Assembly: GCF_003614185.1 (NCBI RefSeq)
Contig: NZ_KZ987724.1
Location: forward strand, 2,209,360-2,273,359
DNA from: Paenibacillus aceti
GTDB taxonomy: Bacteria > Bacillota > Bacilli > Paenibacillales > Paenibacillaceae
DNA length: 64,000 nt
Direction: 5' to 3'
Under the pieces are notes generated by a model. That model had not been told where the DNA came from, made no database searches, and saw only the letters and a program-made list of their open reading frames with translations. This document shows positions 16,734-24,936 of this stretch, piece by piece (the stretch's first letter is position 1; the number at the start of each line of letters is the position of its first letter). A program made the translations under genes and the position numbers.

Positions 16734-17760
16734 GTTGTTGAGTCAACTCTTTATGTTTGATTTTTAGTGTCATGGACTGCACAGAATCAAGTCCCATCTT
16801 ATCGACTGCCGCACAGAACGAAGCGTGATCATTACCTTCACCATCATCCAGCTCCTTGCCATACTTCGCAAGAAGTTGAGCTGCCGTAGCAGTCTTTCGT
16901 TCCGGCTCAGCTGGTGGCGTTCCTTTAGCTTTCAAATCAGCAATCTCTTTCTTAAGCCTTTCAGCTTCATCTTTAGCAGCTTGAAGTTCAGCGGCAGCCT
17001 GTTCCTCTTCCGTTTTCTTGTCTTCGGCTTCCTTAGCTGCCTTCACACTTTCAAGATCGGTTTTGATTTCCCCGACTTCAGTCTTTACCTCACCGATTGC
17101 TTTATCAAAGCTTGCCGAAATATCGGACTTAAATCCTTCAAGAATTTCTTTCAGTTCTTTTGGGTCCAAATCGGACACCTCCCCATTTGTTTTATGATTC
17201 TTTGCAGCAAATGTCGTTGATTTGAATGCAGCTGAATCAGCGAATAATATTGCTGCTCCAGTTCCACAGAATTCAATAACATCCAGAACATTATCATCAT
17301 CTTCCGCATTTTTAACGGATGCTGTCATTTCAAGCGAAGCACCAAACTGATATTCAGTCCATCCGTACTCTTCCACTAATCCGTTATAGTAGCGAATCGT
17401 CGCGATTACGTCCGGGAAGTCCTTTCCATAGACATAACCATCTACCCATGCATAACCATCAATTGAGCGGTATGCCTTCTCGATCACGGCCACTTTAAAC
17501 CGTGGATCGTGGTCTGTCATACCATTAACGTAGTCGATATTAAATGCCATCCCAACGAATGTTTGAAGGTATTGATCGCATACGCTTGAACTGATGCGGA
17601 TCTTCTTACCATTCGCTCCCATTGGTGAGCCATCGCTTGGCTGATCAACGGCGAATAGAGCGCACTTGAAAGGAACCTTATTGGGATGTTCGCTAGCATC
17701 CGCTAACTGAAAGCTTTTTACCTTAAGCTTCTCTGTACTCATTTTCAGCGTCTTAAGCAA
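16726..17760 (-). CDS. Capsid maturation protease / scaffold fusion
   Basis: 344 residues from a TTG start with AAAGGAGGTG 9 bases upstream. Residues 1-180 form a compact alpha/beta domain (VPFKCALFAVDQ, then GMTDHDPRFKVAVIEKAYR and GASLEMTASV) resembling prohead proteases, with plausible catalytic His and Ser but no proven triad. Residues 200-290 are an E/K/A-rich coiled coil typical of scaffolds. It lies between portal and capsid, as expected for a fused protease-scaffold. Confidence 0.7.
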   Translation of the reverse strand: MLKTLKMSTEKLKVKSFQLADASEHPNKVPFKCALFAVDQPSDGSPMGANGKKIRISSSVCDQYLQTFVGMAFNIDYVNGMTDHDPRFKVAVIEKAYRSIDGYAWVDGYVYGKDFPDVIATIRYYNGLVEEYGWTEYQFGASLEMTASVKNAEDDDNVLDVIEFCGTGAAILFADSAAFKSTTFAAKNHKTNGEVSDLDPKELKEILEGFKSDISASFDKAIGEVKTEVGEIKTDLESVKAAKEAEDKKTEEEQAAAELQAAKDEAERLKKEIADLKAKGTPPAEPERKTATAAQLLAKYGKELDDGEGNDHASFCAAVDKMGLDSVQSMTLKIKHKELTQQQQ

Positions 17761-17783
17761 TTTGTCTCACCTCCTTTCAAGGC

Positions 17784-17813
17784 AAAATAAAAACACCGTT
17801 ATTCATCGGTGTT
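17784..17813 (-). terminator. Terminator overlapping the end of the portal gene
   Basis: AACACCGATGAATAACGGTG plus TTTTTATTTT. The stem begins inside the last portal codons (stop at 17799). Confidence 0.85.
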
Positions 17814-19109
17814 AGGTTCGTCAATATTCGGTTCAACAGGATCGTCTGGCGGCTTTCCCTCTGCTGGTTCATTAATGTTAATGACTGCTGTTTTACCAGG
17901 CATCAGCAGGACTTCACCATGTTTATTAGGAAGCTCTTTCATTGCCTTGCCGTCTCTTACCTCATCAGGAGTGACAACACGTCTATCAAGGTAAATGGCA
18001 TCAATATCAGCCTTAAGCTTCTGATGTTTAAGAGATGTCTCGTAATGAAATTTAAATTCCACGGCTCCGCCTAGATGAAATATTCCATCTATGATGTGGT
18101 TATTAATATGTTCAACGATGTTTTCAGCGATGGATTGGATTGTGTCGTCGGTATCGTCATCCTCACTGTCTGCTGTACTACGGTTAACATCTTTGGTCTG
18201 ACCCAGTTTCTTCGGCGAGATATCAAACGCTATAGCTACAATCTCGATTAAGAATCTCTGCCATTCTATGAATAACGCCTTGTCGTCGGTTGCTCCCAAG
18301 TCAAGAACAGAAGTTCCTTCGAAACCGCCTATAACAGGCATTTTACCTTGTCCCATTACTTCAGAAGTCCAGTATGAAATGAATGCTTTTACAGCTTCTT
18401 TATCTGCGCCTTTTCCGAGATTAATTAACTTCTTGAGAAACGTATTCTTTGCCTGTTTACCTGCCGCACGGTGAGATTCAATGAAGTTATTTACCGATTC
18501 CCAAACCGTTTCTAGCGGCGCAAGTCCAAAAGGTGTGTTTGTTCTCGGATTCATTCGGATATACATCATTTCAGAAGCTTTTAATGAGACATGTTTGCCA
18601 TTAACGCGCTGTGCATAACGGTATGAATCTGGTTTCCCATCCCAATCTGGGTACAAATCAATTGAGAAGCTATCTGTCGGATACATCCTGAATGGTCTCT
18701 GCGGATCTCCAGCCTTAAGGATCTCTGACGACCCAGCGCTGCAAACAAGCATATCTTCAACAATTTGTTCAAGCCACGTGCGAAATGAATCAGCTGGGTT
18801 AGGCTTAAGGAGTGACCTTTCAATAATCTTACATACTTCTTTGTATTTATCAGAGTCATTCTCATCAATTGCAGCTACTGACCAGTTAAGCTTTGTTATC
18901 CCGTTCTTAATGACGTTGATCGCGCGACGAGGAATAGGTGATTCTGATAATAATCTAAGGTTAGCCGCAGTCCTCTTCGGTACAGGCTGATTATTGCCCT
19001 TGCTCATCATAATTCCGAAAGGAAAAGGAAAACTCTCTGTCTGCCGATCCGGTTCATTCTTAGTGCGTCCAGCTTCCAACCAATCTATTACCCATTGTCT
19101 TAAACCCAA
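17799..19109 (-). CDS. Portal protein
   Basis: 436 residues from a TTG start with GGAGGGG upstream. It contains the typical portal core: an N-terminal helix, a FRTWLEQIVEDMLVCSAGSS segment, a Y..N.RTNTPFGLAPLE clip, then the long C-terminal helices (FLIEIVAIAFDISPKKLG). A very acidic, proline-rich tail follows. The dodecameric ring made from it is the DNA channel. It is placed after terminase and before the protease, as usual. Confidence 0.9.
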   Translation of the reverse strand: MGLRQWVIDWLEAGRTKNEPDRQTESFPFPFGIMMSKGNNQPVPKRTAANLRLLSESPIPRRAINVIKNGITKLNWSVAAIDENDSDKYKEVCKIIERSLLKPNPADSFRTWLEQIVEDMLVCSAGSSEILKAGDPQRPFRMYPTDSFSIDLYPDWDGKPDSYRYAQRVNGKHVSLKASEMMYIRMNPRTNTPFGLAPLETVWESVNNFIESHRAAGKQAKNTFLKKLINLGKGADKEAVKAFISYWTSEVMGQGKMPVIGGFEGTSVLDLGATDDKALFIEWQRFLIEIVAIAFDISPKKLGQTKDVNRSTADSEDDDTDDTIQSIAENIVEHINNHIIDGIFHLGGAVEFKFHYETSLKHQKLKADIDAIYLDRRVVTPDEVRDGKAMKELPNKHGEVLLMPGKTAVININEPAEGKPPDDPVEPNIDEPNTDE

Positions 19110-19134
19110 CTCATCCCCTCCTTCCCAGAAACAT

Positions 19135-19165
19135 AAAAAAGAGGCTCAGGAAAATTCCTGACCTC
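19135..19165 (-). terminator. Terminator containing a variant of the dispersed palindrome
   Basis: GAGGTCAGGAATTTTCCTGA followed by GCCTC and TTTTTT makes a strong terminator. Its core (19148-19159) is a one-base-shorter version of the AGGAAAATTTTCCT palindrome. It sits 38 bases upstream of the portal start. Confidence 0.8.
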
Positions 19166-19226
19166 AATTAGTCATTCTTATCTGTATAAAATATATCATT
19201 TGATTATTGCTAGATTACTACGGATT

Positions 19227-19541
19227 TTATTGATTCAGTTTCTTCTTAACATAAATAGCCCCAGCAGCTTGCTTCATTTCAGTCCATGACTTGAATTTTG
19301 TGTATTCAAGCACGTATTCATCTAGTTTTGACTCATCGATGCTTTCAAAATCTTCTTGAGTTTTGATTTGGAAAGGACTGTTATCAAAAAATTCCGTTAT
19401 GTTGCTGAAACTTGTATTAGCAGACATGAAATCAGCGTTGAATAATTCTTCAAACTTAACTTCACCATCAACTTGCTTTTTGATATTTTCTGTTATTCTT
19501 TTTAGTTGCTTCTCTAGATCGTTCAAACCAGTAATTTTCAT
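19227..19541 (-). CDS. Conserved phage protein between terminase and portal
   Basis: 104 residues from ATG 19539-19541, with AGGAGG correctly spaced. It has a pattern found in many small Firmicute phage proteins: FEELFNADFM, then NTSFSNITEFF, EDFESIDESKLDEYV and TKFKSWTEMKQAA. Function unknown. It follows the large terminase gene by about 50 bases. Confidence 0.7.
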   Translation of the reverse strand: MKITGLNDLEKQLKRITENIKKQVDGEVKFEELFNADFMSANTSFSNITEFFDNSPFQIKTQEDFESIDESKLDEYVLEYTKFKSWTEMKQAAGAIYVKKKLNQ

Positions 19542-19588
19542 GTGTATCACCTCCTGCTACTATGTTCGACATATGTTAACAAAAACCT

Positions 19589-21010
19589 TTAGGATGTTAT
19601 CGAACCAAAAGCGAATCCAGTATCAGTTTTACGATCATTATAAATAGCGTATCGCTTTGAGTCTTGTGTATGATTATTCTTGTCTTCTGGAGTTTCAGAG
19701 TGCTGCCCATCTCTATTTTCTTTCCATTTATAGTTTTCAGTTTCTTTGATCTCATTTTTACATTCGCGATTAACGTACAAATTTGGTCTGCCGGTTCCTG
19801 ATTTTACCTTATACAGACTTGCAACTTCCTTGATACCGGGGCCTATAGCATTATCCGCTTCCTTAACTGGTAAATCATACTTTCTATACGTACTAATGTA
19901 TTCCGGTTCTGAAGGATCGGCCCATATTTCATCAAAATGATATTTGGAATCAAACTCCTTGTAACGCTTAACCAAACAATCTTCTAGTTTTCCGTTATCA
20001 TCTACAACCAGGACATTTATATGCTGGACATATGATTCTTCTACAATGTAATAATCTTCATCAGTACAGCCTATAACAAGCAACACGGCAGGATCGTTCC
20101 ATCCATGGTCCATCCCTCCGATAAATCTATTGAATATAATGTCCTTCTGTTCTCCGTTAGCATAGGTTACTTCATACAAGTTCATTCCGGCATCAATGCA
20201 TTTCATAGATACTAAATGGACATCACGCCTAAATTCATCATAAACTTGACCATGAAACACGTTAAACTTCGCGTATATTTCGCGCTGAACATACCTATCT
20301 GGATAGGTTTCAATCATTCGTTGAATGTTTCTTTGTAACTCTGGGATCGGGTTATCAATAGAGGTCCAGTAGAAGTTTCGCCACTCTGGATCATTTTGAT
20401 ATTGTTCATCTTCTAATCCAGCATCGATCCATTGCCCCTTAAGAACGATTTCTTCTGCGAACCAGTTAATACCCTCCGGAGTAGTAGTCCATACGCTCCA
20501 ACCGCCTTTATCTGCCAATGCATAGGCTAAATAACCAGACCAAGTTTCTGCTTTCATCTTGGACGCTTCATCCAACCAAACGCCATCTAACCCCTTACCT
20601 ACGAGCGATTTTGGTTTATCTGCTGATTTAAATTGAATAAGGACCCATCCTTTTAACCATACACGGTTTTTGGACAGGTCCCATGATTCAATCATTTCTT
20701 CGGGTAATACATCTGATAATTCTTCTTGTTGGATTTCTGACATAGCATATGTTGGAGAAATACACCAATATTCAAGTCGAGGTTTAGGCTTCTTCATCTT
20801 CTTCAGGTTTTTAGGTGGTCGATAGGGAAGTCCTTTTCCGTGTTCAATATCATCAAGAATATTATCGAAGAACTTGCGCGCCCCAACATTCGTTTTTCCT
20901 CCGCGTCGCCCACAATTCAGAACGTTATTACGCGCTCTGCTTTCCATAACCTCAATTTGCTTGTCGTGAGGTTTCCAATCGGCAAAGGGATCAACTTCAA
21001 CAAGCGTCAT
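19589..21010 (-). CDS. Terminase large subunit
   Basis: 473 residues. The ATPase half has Walker A GRRGGKT at about residues 34-40 and Walker B GVWLDEASKM with the catalytic glutamate. The nuclease half begins with GGMDHGWNDP and has a later acidic site DPSEPEY. These are the motifs of the RNase H-fold nuclease that cuts concatemers. It overlaps the small subunit gene by 4 bases. It translocates DNA through the portal. Confidence 0.93.
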   Translation of the reverse strand: MTLVEVDPFADWKPHDKQIEVMESRARNNVLNCGRRGGKTNVGARKFFDNILDDIEHGKGLPYRPPKNLKKMKKPKPRLEYWCISPTYAMSEIQQEELSDVLPEEMIESWDLSKNRVWLKGWVLIQFKSADKPKSLVGKGLDGVWLDEASKMKAETWSGYLAYALADKGGWSVWTTTPEGINWFAEEIVLKGQWIDAGLEDEQYQNDPEWRNFYWTSIDNPIPELQRNIQRMIETYPDRYVQREIYAKFNVFHGQVYDEFRRDVHLVSMKCIDAGMNLYEVTYANGEQKDIIFNRFIGGMDHGWNDPAVLLVIGCTDEDYYIVEESYVQHINVLVVDDNGKLEDCLVKRYKEFDSKYHFDEIWADPSEPEYISTYRKYDLPVKEADNAIGPGIKEVASLYKVKSGTGRPNLYVNRECKNEIKETENYKWKENRDGQHSETPEDKNNHTQDSKRYAIYNDRKTDTGFAFGSITS

Positions 21011-21801
21011 TTAGACCACCTTCTTACAACAACCTCTGTAGGTTTATCTTCTTCATCCTCTAATTTGGAACGCTCCAATTCAAATTTTTGTTGATCTTTC
21101 TCATCAAGAATTCGAAGCGTCTGGCGTTGAGCCTTCTGAATTTTTTCGAATGAATTCACAACATTGACCAACTTAGCATCATTCAAAGCATCTACGGTTT
21201 CCACGATGATCTTTTCATCAAATTCACCCGGACCGTATCCGGTACGTAATTTTTCAACTACCTTATAAAATTCGCGGTCGTCGTTGATTGCATCCTCAAC
21301 GATTTTGAGAAGCTTGTCAGAGATGCGTAAATGTCGTGCTGTTGCTCGCGCAATGTCGTTACTCAATAGATGTGTTGTAATTTCAGCACTTTTTTCCTTC
21401 ACACCCTCTGTATGCTTTCTTCGCTTCTCCACCCAATTATGTTCTGCTGAATATTTCATTATAGAACTAGAACTGATTCCGTATTTTTTTGCAAGCTGCT
21501 CCAATGTCCAACCTTTTTTTCTGATATCAGTGACATAATCATTTTCAATTTCCGCCCAAGATATTCCTTCTAGCTCCGTTCCGTTTGATTCGGAACGTTC
21601 CGTATTTATTGGAGCGTTCTTTTCTTCAGATTGGAACGTTCCGTTCCGTTGGTCATCCCATTTATCTTTAGCCTTCCATCCTCTAATCGTTCCATCTGCA
21701 ACGCCTAGCTGTGTGGCGATGTCAATTAGACTGATTTCGCCATTAGAGGATAAGTATATTTCTTTTGCTTTATCTCTATTAGGATCTCTTTGACGGCCCA
21801 T
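21007..21801 (-). CDS. Terminase small subunit
   Basis: 264 residues. The first 60 residues carry an HTH domain (RDKAKEIYLSSNGEISLIDI, then ATQLGVADGTIRGWKAKDKW) like the Phage_terminase N-terminal family. A second HTH follows (QLAKKYGISSSSIMKY), then a long helical oligomerisation part. It recognises the pac or cos site. The linker between the two HTHs is encoded by DNA with repeated GGAACGTTCC palindromes, which may be the recognition site itself. Confidence 0.85.
   Translation of the reverse strand: MGRQRDPNRDKAKEIYLSSNGEISLIDIATQLGVADGTIRGWKAKDKWDDQRNGTFQSEEKNAPINTERSESNGTELEGISWAEIENDYVTDIRKKGWTLEQLAKKYGISSSSIMKYSAEHNWVEKRRKHTEGVKEKSAEITTHLLSNDIARATARHLRISDKLLKIVEDAINDDREFYKVVEKLRTGYGPGEFDEKIIVETVDALNDAKLVNVVNSFEKIQKAQRQTLRILDEKDQQKFELERSKLEDEEDKPTEVVVRRWSK
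21583..21655. repeat. Inverted repeat cluster inside the small terminase gene (candidate pac/cos)
   Basis: Palindromes CGGAACGTTCCG (21591-21602) and GGAACGTTCC (21633-21642), plus half sites GTTCCG nearby, lie within 75 bp. Phages of the SPP1 and P22 type carry the packaging site within or next to the small terminase gene, so this is a candidate packaging site. No direct evidence. Confidence 0.4.
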
Positions 21802-21830
21802 ATCTTATTGATCACCACCTTGTTATTATT

Positions 21831-21879
21831 CGGCCCCCGCTGCGCTAAGCTGATTCGGTCGATTCGGGGGCCTTCGGCC
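21831..21879. repeat. GC-rich dispersed hairpin element, copy 1
   Basis: On the minus strand the block starts with GGCCGAAGGCC and ends with CGCAGCGGGGGCCG. A partner with the same ends and a different centre is at 25213-25262. It lies in the leader of the small terminase gene. A third partial GGCCTTCGGCC is near 25643. Confidence 0.55.
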
Positions 21880-21923
21880 AATTACATCAGTTTTACGATG
21901 GTAAGGTAAATTTTCCTGAGCAA

Positions 21924-21947
21924 AGAAAAAGCCGCCTATTGGCGACT
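21924..21947 (-). terminator. Terminator before the terminase operon, with palindrome variant just after it
   Basis: AGTCGCCAATAGGCGGCT followed by TTTTTCTTT. Next to it at 21904-21917 is a degenerate copy (AGGTAAATTTTCCT on the plus strand) of the dispersed palindrome. Confidence 0.7.
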
Positions 21948-22094
21948 GAACCACTTCAACTTCTCTTCTTCATTCAATTCCTCTTCGATCTCTTTTTCGT
22001 ACTCTTCCAAGTCTTTGATGGCTTCCTGATGCACCCTGTATGCCTCATCGCTATTAAAGCTATTCTTAGCAAACCACATTAAACGTTCTTTCAT
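21936..22094 (-). CDS. Small acidic helical protein, start uncertain
   Basis: 52 residues from ATG 22092-22094 (MKERLMWFAKNSFNSDEAYR onward), rich in Glu and Lys. The same frame is open for about 14 more codons upstream, but the good binding site (GAGGTGATATA) points to a GTG in another frame, which stops after 23 codons. A one-base change in the A-rich stretch near 22125 would join them. This may be a frameshifted gene. Confidence 0.4.
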   Translation of the reverse strand: MKERLMWFAKNSFNSDEAYRVHQEAIKDLEEYEKEIEEELNEEEKLKWFSRQ

Positions 22095-22291
22095 GAATGC
22101 ATTGAGTCGTTTTAACTTCTCTTTTTTCTTTATCCACTATATCACCTCAAGTGTATTTTAAATTATGTACGCCGACACTTATTTACGCGGTCGGCAGCGC
22201 CCAGGATCTCACTCTTTAACCGTTCTGGTCACGGCCTGTTAAGGGAGGAGTGGATAACAAGAGTGGAGTAACGAATATGTTAAGGTTAGAA

Positions 22292-22465
22292 TTACCTGTG
22301 TTGAATGTGATCTAATGAGTATTGTTTGGTGCAATTAAAAAATCTTACTTTCACGACTTTTATGCCGTCCATCGTTTTCCGATTCACACTGATAATCTCG
22401 CCGTATTCATGTGTAATCTTGTTACCCTTCTGGAATCCGAACTGTCGTTTATCTCCAACTTTCAT
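22292..22465 (-). CDS. Small phage protein, unknown (57 residues)
   Basis: Starts at ATG 22463-22465 with GTGAGGTGATC upstream. The product (MKVGDKRQFGFQKG, then YGEIISVNRKTMDGIKVVKV) looks like a small beta-barrel with an IISV strand, similar in style to phage SH3-like proteins. It lies just before the terminase operon. Function unknown. Confidence 0.65.
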   Translation of the reverse strand: MKVGDKRQFGFQKGNKITHEYGEIISVNRKTMDGIKVVKVRFFNCTKQYSLDHIQHR

Positions 22466-22480
22466 TCGATCACCTCACGG

Positions 22481-22503
22481 GTATAATTAAGCGGTAATTA
22501 TAC
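22481..22503. repeat. Inverted repeat upstream of the 57-residue gene
   Basis: GTATAATTA, a 5-base loop AGCGG, and TAATTATAC: a perfect 9-bp inverted repeat 15 bases upstream of the gene start. It may be an operator; GTATAATTA also resembles a -10 region. Confidence 0.5.
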
Positions 22504-22582
22504 GGATACCGCCAATCCGTCCGGTTCAGGCTTTTTGTGGAGGGAAAACAGCACCAGCCAACGCGAAACCCTCACAGTAATA

Positions 22583-22707
22583 AGATGTGGGCAAGGATTT
22601 GCACCTTGCACGATGCTCTACCTTATCCGAGTGATCAAACCGCTATGTCGCGACCATAACGGTTGGAGCATCCACTCGCCAGCGTCTACCTATTCCGCCA
22701 CCACATC
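22583..22707 (-). ncRNA. tRNA-Leu-like structured element with abnormal middle
   Basis: On the minus strand a perfect 7-bp acceptor-like stem (GATGTGG with CCACATC) encloses a Leu-type D arm (TGGCGGAATAGGTAGACGC) and a T arm-like hairpin CAAGG-TGCAAAT-CCTTG. The T loop has G in place of the usual second T, and one extra base separates the T stem from the acceptor. No normal anticodon arm is visible. Instead about 70 bases fold into a 10-bp hairpin with loop GTCGCGA (AACCGTTATG with CATAGCGGTT), enclosed by CGAGTG/CACTCG, and could also pair GATGCTC with GAGCATC as a pseudoknot. It is either a decayed tRNA or a tRNA mimic. Confidence 0.45.
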
Positions 22708-22778
22708 ATTCAATATTCTTATTTCATGTTTTATTATAAATCCTATTCAATACGTTATCGCTACGGATTATCAGGTCG

Positions 22779-23417
22779 TTAGCTCGCTCCGGGCAATCGT
22801 AATCCTATTTCTCCTTCTTCGCTGCGCCCATTTCCATAGGTGATTATCACACAATCCAAAGTGCGATTGATCTTAAGGCTGTTTGCTAAGTTAGAAATAG
22901 CTTTGCGGCGCTTGTCTGCGAATGTTGTCGCGGAGATAGGATAGATATCTTTCCTGTACCCTTTGCTCAAGTATTCCTGAGCTTTGAGATACTTCATGCC
23001 ATCCAGAAATAGAAGCTTTGCAATCAATCCTTCATGCGGATCTCTCAGGTTATTGATTGCGAATTTAATATTATTTGAAATGAAGAGATAGTATTTATAA
23101 TTGGTATGCCGCTTGTCTTTGAGTACCACGGAATTTGCCGTTACGTCAGCGGTCAGTTCTTGGCCTGTTTCCCTTTTTCCGGCTGTCCCCTCAGCCGTGA
23201 GTAGCTGGTATGCATCCAAGCCGTTCTCGATCTGGCTCAAAGCGAATTCATAGTTCTTGATGATGTCGATCATGTCAGTGTACTTGCCTAAGAGCCATTT
23301 AGTTTTACGAACATCATCGGCATTTATATCATCGAAGAATGTTATTTGAATGATTTTATCTGTATCTAATACATCATCGTTAATTTCACTTGATTGCACT
23401 TCTTGATGACTGTTCAT
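22779..23417 (-). CDS. ArpU/RinA-like late transcription regulator
   Basis: 212 residues from ATG 23415-23417, which has GGGGAGGAG 6 bases upstream. A longer frame starting 8 codons earlier lacks a site. The last 90 residues look like an ArpU/RinA or sigma region-4-like domain: a LLFLDGMKYLKAQEYLSKGY helix pair, then ISATTFADKRRKAISNLANS. The gene sits at the end of the early block, just before the packaging genes, where such activators of late genes are found. It may drive the structural operon. Confidence 0.6.
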   Translation of the reverse strand: MNSHQEVQSSEINDDVLDTDKIIQITFFDDINADDVRKTKWLLGKYTDMIDIIKNYEFALSQIENGLDAYQLLTAEGTAGKRETGQELTADVTANSVVLKDKRHTNYKYYLFISNNIKFAINNLRDPHEGLIAKLLFLDGMKYLKAQEYLSKGYRKDIYPISATTFADKRRKAISNLANSLKINRTLDCVIITYGNGRSEEGEIGLRLPGAS

Positions 23418-23419
23418 GT

Positions 23420-23656
23420 CTACTCCTCCCCTGTAAACCAATCAAATCCTTCTGTCGGATCAGGGAGATTTAACTCTGCATAGTGTGTAACGTTATTGAT
23501 TAAAGTAATGCTGTCCTTTTGCTCCCAATATAATTGTGCGTGTTTAACATCAAATAAAAGTATGGCACTAAATACGCTACCATCTATACGATGTACTAAA
23601 AATGCTTTGCCTACTTCTGGCGGATTGTTTTGATTATATATTTTCCAATTAATCAT
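23420..23656 (-). CDS. DUF551-like small phage protein
   Basis: 78 residues. It begins WKIYNQNNPPEVGKAFLV, has a central LLFDVKHAQLYWEQ strand and ends VTHYAELNLPDPTEGFDW. This is the general layout of DUF551 proteins, whose end is usually HWMPLPEPP. Function unknown. It overlaps the preceding short gene by 3 bases. Confidence 0.6.
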   Translation of the reverse strand: MINWKIYNQNNPPEVGKAFLVHRIDGSVFSAILLFDVKHAQLYWEQKDSITLINNVTHYAELNLPDPTEGFDWFTGEE

Positions 23657-23724
23657 TCCTCTTCCTCCCCTAATACAGCTAATAGAGCAGCTTTACAACG
23701 TTCTTGTATCTCTTCATGTGTCAT
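23653..23724 (-). CDS. Tiny ORF, 23 residues
   Basis: MTHEEIQERCKAALLAVLGE, then three more residues. It has a very strong site (GAGGAGGT, 6 bases before ATG) and couples by ATGA overlap to the next gene. An amphipathic helix is likely. It may act only as a coupling leader. Confidence 0.5.
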   Translation of the reverse strand: MTHEEIQERCKAALLAVLGEEEE

Positions 23725-23846
23725 GCTTCTACCTCCTCAACTGGTTCGTCATAAAACCAACCTCCACAACCGTTAATACACTCATAATCCGCAAACTCAC
23801 TTTCCGACATTTCTTTTCCGCATCCTGGACAAATTGGATTGCTCAC
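23721..23846 (-). CDS. Zinc-ribbon mini-protein
   Basis: 41 residues from a GTG start with AAGGAGGG upstream. Two Cys pairs (CPGC near residue 6 and CINGC near residue 23) predict a zinc ribbon. It overlaps both neighbours by 4 bases. Function unknown. Confidence 0.65.
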   Translation of the reverse strand: MSNPICPGCGKEMSESEFADYECINGCGGWFYDEPVEEVEA

Positions 23847-24184
23847 TTTGTTTCTCCCTCCTTATCTAAGGGATACAGGGATGATAATAAATCCATTGCC
23901 CTGTTCTCACCGTCTGGAATCATCAATAAACCATCATCGATAAGGCTTTCTATTGCTTCACGTAGTTTCTTTTCCCGAATCTGCAAATTTAGTATTTCGC
24001 GCTGTTTCTGCTGATTCACTTCGCATAATTTTTTTGTTTCTTGTAGCCAGTATTCTAATGCATATTCAATTGGTTCAGACGGTGCGAACTGACCATGAAA
24101 CATTGGTTGAATCCCGTTAACAAGCGTTTGAGCAAATTTAAAGTTTTCAACTATCTTCATATCCTTTTCCCAGTCTCTATCCAT
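23843..24184 (-). CDS. Helical phage protein, unknown
   Basis: 113 residues, largely helical, with a coiled-coil stretch (LCEVNQQKQREILNLQIREK) in the middle. It overlaps the zinc-ribbon genes on both sides. No known family recognised. Confidence 0.6.
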   Translation of the reverse strand: MDRDWEKDMKIVENFKFAQTLVNGIQPMFHGQFAPSEPIEYALEYWLQETKKLCEVNQQKQREILNLQIREKKLREAIESLIDDGLLMIPDGENRAMDLLSSLYPLDKEGETK

Positions 24185-24323
24185 GGGATATTACCTCCAC
24201 ATCATTCGCAGGAACAACTTGCATATGTCCATGCGGATTGCACTTTGTACATGGCACAAGAATATTAGTACCTTCAATGCGCAAATATTGCTTATCGTCA
24301 CATTTTTCGCATTTGTCAGTCAT
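24177..24323 (-). CDS. Small Cys-pair protein (zinc ribbon)
   Basis: 48 residues beginning MTDKCEKCDDKQYLRIEGTN, with a second CTKC pair. The four cysteines suggest a zinc ribbon. GAGGTATCCC precedes the ATG. It overlaps genes at both ends. Confidence 0.6.
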   Translation of the reverse strand: MTDKCEKCDDKQYLRIEGTNILVPCTKCNPHGHMQVVPANDVEVISHG

Positions 24324-24645
24324 GGGATACCTCCAAATCACTTAGATATACCTCGTACTCATCTTTGTCCTTTAATGCAGTAACCATCGGTTCACTCATG
24401 ATTCTTACCCGACCTAAATCGGAATGAATTGCCTTATCTCCCGGCTTTATGGTTGGTAAGGTGATAGGATCAACATCGAACTTACCTGACTCAATTTGCC
24501 TAATAATGTCTGTCAATACTGTTTCACGCCCCAAGTAAAAACGAGTATTCTTTTCGTTAAACTTCTCCTTGATGCAAAACTCTGCTTCCTTTTTTAAGCA
24601 TTCCAGTAGCCAATCTGCATCTATTAGTCTTAGTTGTTTATACAT
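24316..24645 (-). CDS. Small phage protein, RLIDAD type
   Basis: 109 residues starting MYKQLRLIDADWLLECLKKE, a start shared by many phage early proteins. The C-terminal half has a loop with KPGDKAIHSDLGRVRIMSEP, like a small beta barrel. Function unknown. Confidence 0.6.
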   Translation of the reverse strand: MYKQLRLIDADWLLECLKKEAEFCIKEKFNEKNTRFYLGRETVLTDIIRQIESGKFDVDPITLPTIKPGDKAIHSDLGRVRIMSEPMVTALKDKDEYEVYLSDLEVSHD

Positions 24646-24651
24646 TACTCT

Positions 24652-24888
24652 CTAACCTCCCCTAAAACTTGATTCATATAGTGATCCCTGCAAATCTAGT
24701 CTGCGTAGATCCTGTAAAAAGTCCTCAATGGCATGTTTGTGGACGGCGTGGTTTTCTTGCTCCAGTTCATACGCCCCCTTTAGATCGGGATCGGTCGTTG
24801 CGTGCTTTAGGCGCCTAGCTTCTTCGTACTTTTCCATGTGTAATCTCAAAAGTTCAGTATATTTTTCGATTAACTTCTGCTTAGTCAC
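24652..24888 (-). CDS. Helical hypothetical phage protein
   Basis: 78 residues, highly charged helices (KYTELLRLHMEKYEEARRLK). A GTG/ATG start follows a GGAGGG site. A hairpin (AGAGG...CCTCT type) lies just upstream at about 24905-24935. Confidence 0.55.
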   Translation of the reverse strand: MTKQKLIEKYTELLRLHMEKYEEARRLKHATTDPDLKGAYELEQENHAVHKHAIEDFLQDLRRLDLQGSLYESSFRGG

Positions 24889-24936
24889 GCTTTGTATCCC
24901 TCCTGGTATGGATAGGAGAGGCGTTTATACCTCTTC

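Noticed and set aside
21831-21879. A Rho-independent terminator
   Set aside because: Strong GC stem but no T-run on either side.
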